This document shows positions 7,088 through 9,292 of a DNA stretch of 9,292 bases, in pieces. The stretch spans positions 1 through 9,292 of the forward strand of contig MGXV01000009.1 in NCBI GenBank assembly GCA_001801485.1. Reading direction: 5' to 3'. Source of the DNA: Gammaproteobacteria bacterium RIFCSPHIGHO2_12_FULL_37_14 (GTDB lineage: Bacteria > Pseudomonadota > Gammaproteobacteria > DSM-16500). The notes beneath the pieces were generated by a model. That model did not search any database. It was not told the origin of the DNA and saw nothing but the letters and a program-made list of their open reading frames with translations. How positions within the stretch are numbered: the stretch's first letter is position 1; each line of letters opens with the position of its first letter. A program made the translations under genes and the position numbers.

Positions 7088-8272
7088 TTAAGAATTTAAT
7101 ACTGCCTTTATTGCTTGGCAAAATGCCTCTACCTCTTCTTCCGTATTATAATAATGGACAGAAGCTCGCACCAGAGCAGGTAAATTTCTCTTAGCCATAT
7201 CCAATCTTGCATACTCCTGAAGCGATATAGAAACGTTAATTTTCATTTTGGATAAATGTTGTTGTATTTCCTCAACTGATTTGCTTTTACAAGAAAACGT
7301 AACAATTCCACACTTTTTCTCGCCAAGATCATGTAATTCTACAGATGGTATATTAGCTAACTGATGACGCAGTCGATTAGCTAAATGTTGTATTCTATCC
7401 CAAATAGTTGGAATCCCTAGCTGAATAGCATATTCAATTGCAACACCAAGACCAATTTTAGCTGCTATATTTTGTTCCCAAGTTTCAAAACGTTGCGCAT
7501 TAGGTTTTATCAAATATTCGTTATCTTCAATCCATTTAGCTGAATGGAGATCAATAAAAGGAGGGTCGCATTCTGCTAGTATTTCTTTTCGCGCATATAG
7601 AAACCCCGTGCCGCGCGGTCCGCGTAAATATTTTCGACCTGTTGCGCAAAGAAAATCGCAACCTATTTCCTTTACATCAACGGGCATTTGGCCAACAGAT
7701 TGTGTTGTGTCAAGAAGGTAGGGAATATTATTTTGTTTAGCAATTTTCCCAACTTCTACAGCAGGGTTAATAAGACCACCTTGTGTAGGAACATGAGTGA
7801 TTGCAATCAACTTAACTCGACTGTCAATTCTATTTTGTAAATCAGCGATATCTAGTTGACCAAAAGAATCATTACGAATAACTTCAATAATAGCACCCGT
7901 GTGTTTAGACATATGTAAAAATGCTAGATAATTACTTGCATATTCACACATAGCTGTAAGGATACGGTCACCTTTTTTAAATTTTAAGCTATAAAAAGCC
8001 ATGTCCCATGCACGAGTCGCATTTTCAAGAAAAGCAATTTCGTCTCGATCACAATTTATTAATTGTGCAGCATAATCATAAATTATTTCAGATCTATTTA
8101 GTGCAATTTTAGCAGCTTCATAACCACCTATTGTAGCTTCTAAGTCAAGATGCTCTTTTACTGCATTAACAACGGGTAGTGGAGGTAAAGCTGCTCCAGC
8201 ATTATTAAAATGTAAAACATGTTGGCAGCCAGGAGTATCTTTTCTTAATTTTTTTATTTGTAACATGCTCAT
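7088..8272 (-). CDS. Class V aminotransferase-fold PLP enzyme, cysteine desulfurase/selenocysteine lyase-like (394 aa)
   Basis: This is a complete fold-type I PLP enzyme of the class V group. The N-terminal HFNNAGAALPP (residues 21-31) is the usual substrate-side loop. LLDTTQSVGQ (186-195) supplies the aspartate D188 that pairs with the PLP ring nitrogen, and Q191. GRKYLRGPRGTGFLY (212-226) carries the Schiff-base lysine K214. R369 in VRASVHYYNT is the expected carboxylate-binding arginine. Length is normal for the group. I see no mobile active-site cysteine loop of the IscS kind, so sulfur transfer to a scaffold is uncertain; lyase, epimerase or beta-elimination activity on an amino acid is equally possible. 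The start ATG at 8272 has AAAGG eight bases upstream; an ATG two codons later is also possible. The broken kfrA-like gene ends 21 bases upstream on the same strand, so this gene may once have been second in that transcript. No suf or isc genes are nearby. The protein is cytoplasmic. Confidence 0.9.
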   Translation of the reverse strand: MSMLQIKKLRKDTPGCQHVLHFNNAGAALPPLPVVNAVKEHLDLEATIGGYEAAKIALNRSEIIYDYAAQLINCDRDEIAFLENATRAWDMAFYSLKFKKGDRILTAMCEYASNYLAFLHMSKHTGAIIEVIRNDSFGQLDIADLQNRIDSRVKLIAITHVPTQGGLINPAVEVGKIAKQNNIPYLLDTTQSVGQMPVDVKEIGCDFLCATGRKYLRGPRGTGFLYARKEILAECDPPFIDLHSAKWIEDNEYLIKPNAQRFETWEQNIAAKIGLGVAIEYAIQLGIPTIWDRIQHLANRLRHQLANIPSVELHDLGEKKCGIVTFSCKSKSVEEIQQHLSKMKINVSISLQEYARLDMAKRNLPALVRASVHYYNTEEEVEAFCQAIKAVLNS

Positions 8273-8293
8273 TAAACATTCCTTTAATTTAAG

Positions 8294-9223
8294 TTATCTA
8301 GCAATAGAAATTTTCTCTAAATGCTTCAAATGTCCTTCTAATTGAGATTTTTCTTGGATCACAAATAATTTTTCTTGCCGTAACATTTCAATTTTATCTT
8401 CTGCATCAGATAGATTTTTTTGAAGCCTATCACGCTGGTCAGTCACTATCGCAATCTGTTTTACAAATTCCATGAGTTGCTGATTTTTATTCTTTATATC
8501 ATTGTTGTATATCTGTAATTGCCTCTGATGCTGTTCGCAACGCTCTTTAAAAACACTTAGCTCATTCGAAATTTCTTGTAGCTGTCGCATCTGGTTTTCA
8601 TGATTTTTTTGCAATGAATGATATTGTTCTTTTAAATGATAAAGCTCAGCGTTATTTTGATTCAGTAATTGCACTGATTCTTGAGATTTTTTTTGATGTA
8701 ATGAAATCTCATACTGTAATTCGGTTAGTTTTTGTTGAAATTGTATCTGTTGTTTTTCCACTATCAGGCTTTGTTCAGCACGTGCTTGTTGTATGGCATT
8801 TTGATAGTGCTCAAGATTTGCTTGAATATTAGCAGCCAATTGGTGTAAGCGAGCATTTTCAGCCTTCTGGTCTTCAAGTTGTTGTATATTGATTTGATAT
8901 CGCTCGTGCAATTTGTCGTGCTCTTGCTTTTCAAGCTGGAACTGTCTTTCAAATTCTGCTTTATCTAGACGTTCTGCGGATAAACTTTCTTCAAGTTGGC
9001 GGAGTTTAGTTTTTAAATCAGTATGTTCTCGCTGGGATTGATGTAATAGCTGTTTTAATTCTTGAGTTTGTTGCTCACTAGCGTTTTCGACTTCTATGAT
9101 ACGCTGCTCTGCTTGGCCATTGAGCCGTTCCCAAAGTCCTATAACTAAGGCCTGTAATTCTTGAGGGAGTTTTCCTTGGGATTCATCGCTTTTGGATTTC
9201 CAAGTTTTGAGGTGATGGATAAT
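8294..9223 (-). pseudogene. KfrA-like DNA-binding coiled-coil protein, 5'-truncated
   Basis: The open frame runs 309 codons from just after a TGA (9226-9224) to TAA at 8296-8294, but it has no ATG, GTG or TTG until a TTG at 8911. Its first residues, IIHHLKTWKSKSDESQGKLP, then QELQALVIGLWERLNGQAEQ, match the end of the KfrA N-terminal DNA-binding domain and the following helix. In KfrA-type proteins of plasmids and Legionella accessory regions, about 60-70 residues containing the helix-turn-helix come before this point; here they are gone. The rest is a long glutamine- and glutamate-rich coiled coil that ends in a family-like tail (EKLFVIQEKSQLEGHLKHLE). KfrA proteins bind DNA and can form filament-like structures that aid plasmid stability. 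Neither other frame upstream restores the missing part, so this is a deletion or insertion break, not a frameshift. Any product starting at 8911 would be a bare coiled coil of 205 residues. Confidence 0.8.
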
Positions 9224-9292
9224 TCAAAGACACTAATTCAGCTATTACGTAATGACTATGACGGCTTATTACCTGTCGATTTAAACAGTTCG
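9215..9292 (+). CDS. Start of an unidentified rightward reading frame, partial at window edge
   Basis: From the ATG at 9215 the plus strand is open to the window end: MDNSKTLIQLLRNDYDGLLP, then VDLNSS. The composition is protein-like. The minus strand of the same stretch is full of stops in two frames, while its third frame stays open over the short distance. GAGG lies only two bases before the ATG, too close for a normal ribosome binding site, so the true start or its leader may have been lost at the junction with the kfrA remnant. I do not recognise the family. It could be a gene of an inserted element or an ordinary neighbour; 26 codons are not enough to tell. Confidence 0.35.
   Translation, partial: MDNSKTLIQLLRNDYDGLLPVDLNSS

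Overview
The window is a low-GC bacterial chromosomal or large-element segment, most likely from a gammaproteobacterium of the Legionella/Coxiella type. That placement is an inference. It rests on a heme-copper quinol oxidase operon close to E. coli cyoABCD, AT-rich codon use, and a KfrA-type coiled-coil gene of the kind common in Legionella accessory DNA. No rRNA, tRNA or CRISPR was seen.

Layout. Positions 187-954 (+) encode an unrecognised three-helix membrane protein with a large extramembrane loop. Converging on it, 1028-1576 (-) encodes a carboxymuconolactone-decarboxylase-fold protein. Positions 1577-2600 hold no intact gene. This stretch contains a GC-richer segment (about 1800-2040) and the remains of a group II intron: RNA-like sequence from about 2099, then the first ~55 codons of the intron reverse transcriptase, which breaks off after its NNGAPG motif. 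Positions 2604-6427 (-) are a tightly packed cyoABCD operon for a cytochrome bo-type ubiquinol oxidase. There is no cyoE behind cyoD; decayed mobile DNA sits there instead. Divergent from cyoA, 6517-6906 (+) encodes a small four-helix membrane protein of unknown role. Positions 7088-8272 (-) encode a class V PLP enzyme of the cysteine desulfurase/selenocysteine lyase fold. Just upstream of it, on the same strand, lies a KfrA-like coiled-coil gene (8294-9223) that has lost its start and most of its DNA-binding domain. The last 78 bases open into an unidentified rightward reading frame.

How the parts fit. CyoA (lipoprotein subunit II), CyoB (catalytic subunit I), CyoC and CyoD together make a membrane complex that oxidises ubiquinol, reduces oxygen to water and pumps protons. 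All catalytic metal and heme ligands that can be checked in CyoB are present, so the operon looks functional, provided a heme O synthase is encoded elsewhere. The rest looks like accessory DNA with two breakpoints: the intron stub near 2440 and the beheaded kfrA near 9224. I see no convincing new defence or other multi-gene system. The observations most worth following are the two breakpoints, the missing cyoE and the unrecognised membrane proteins.
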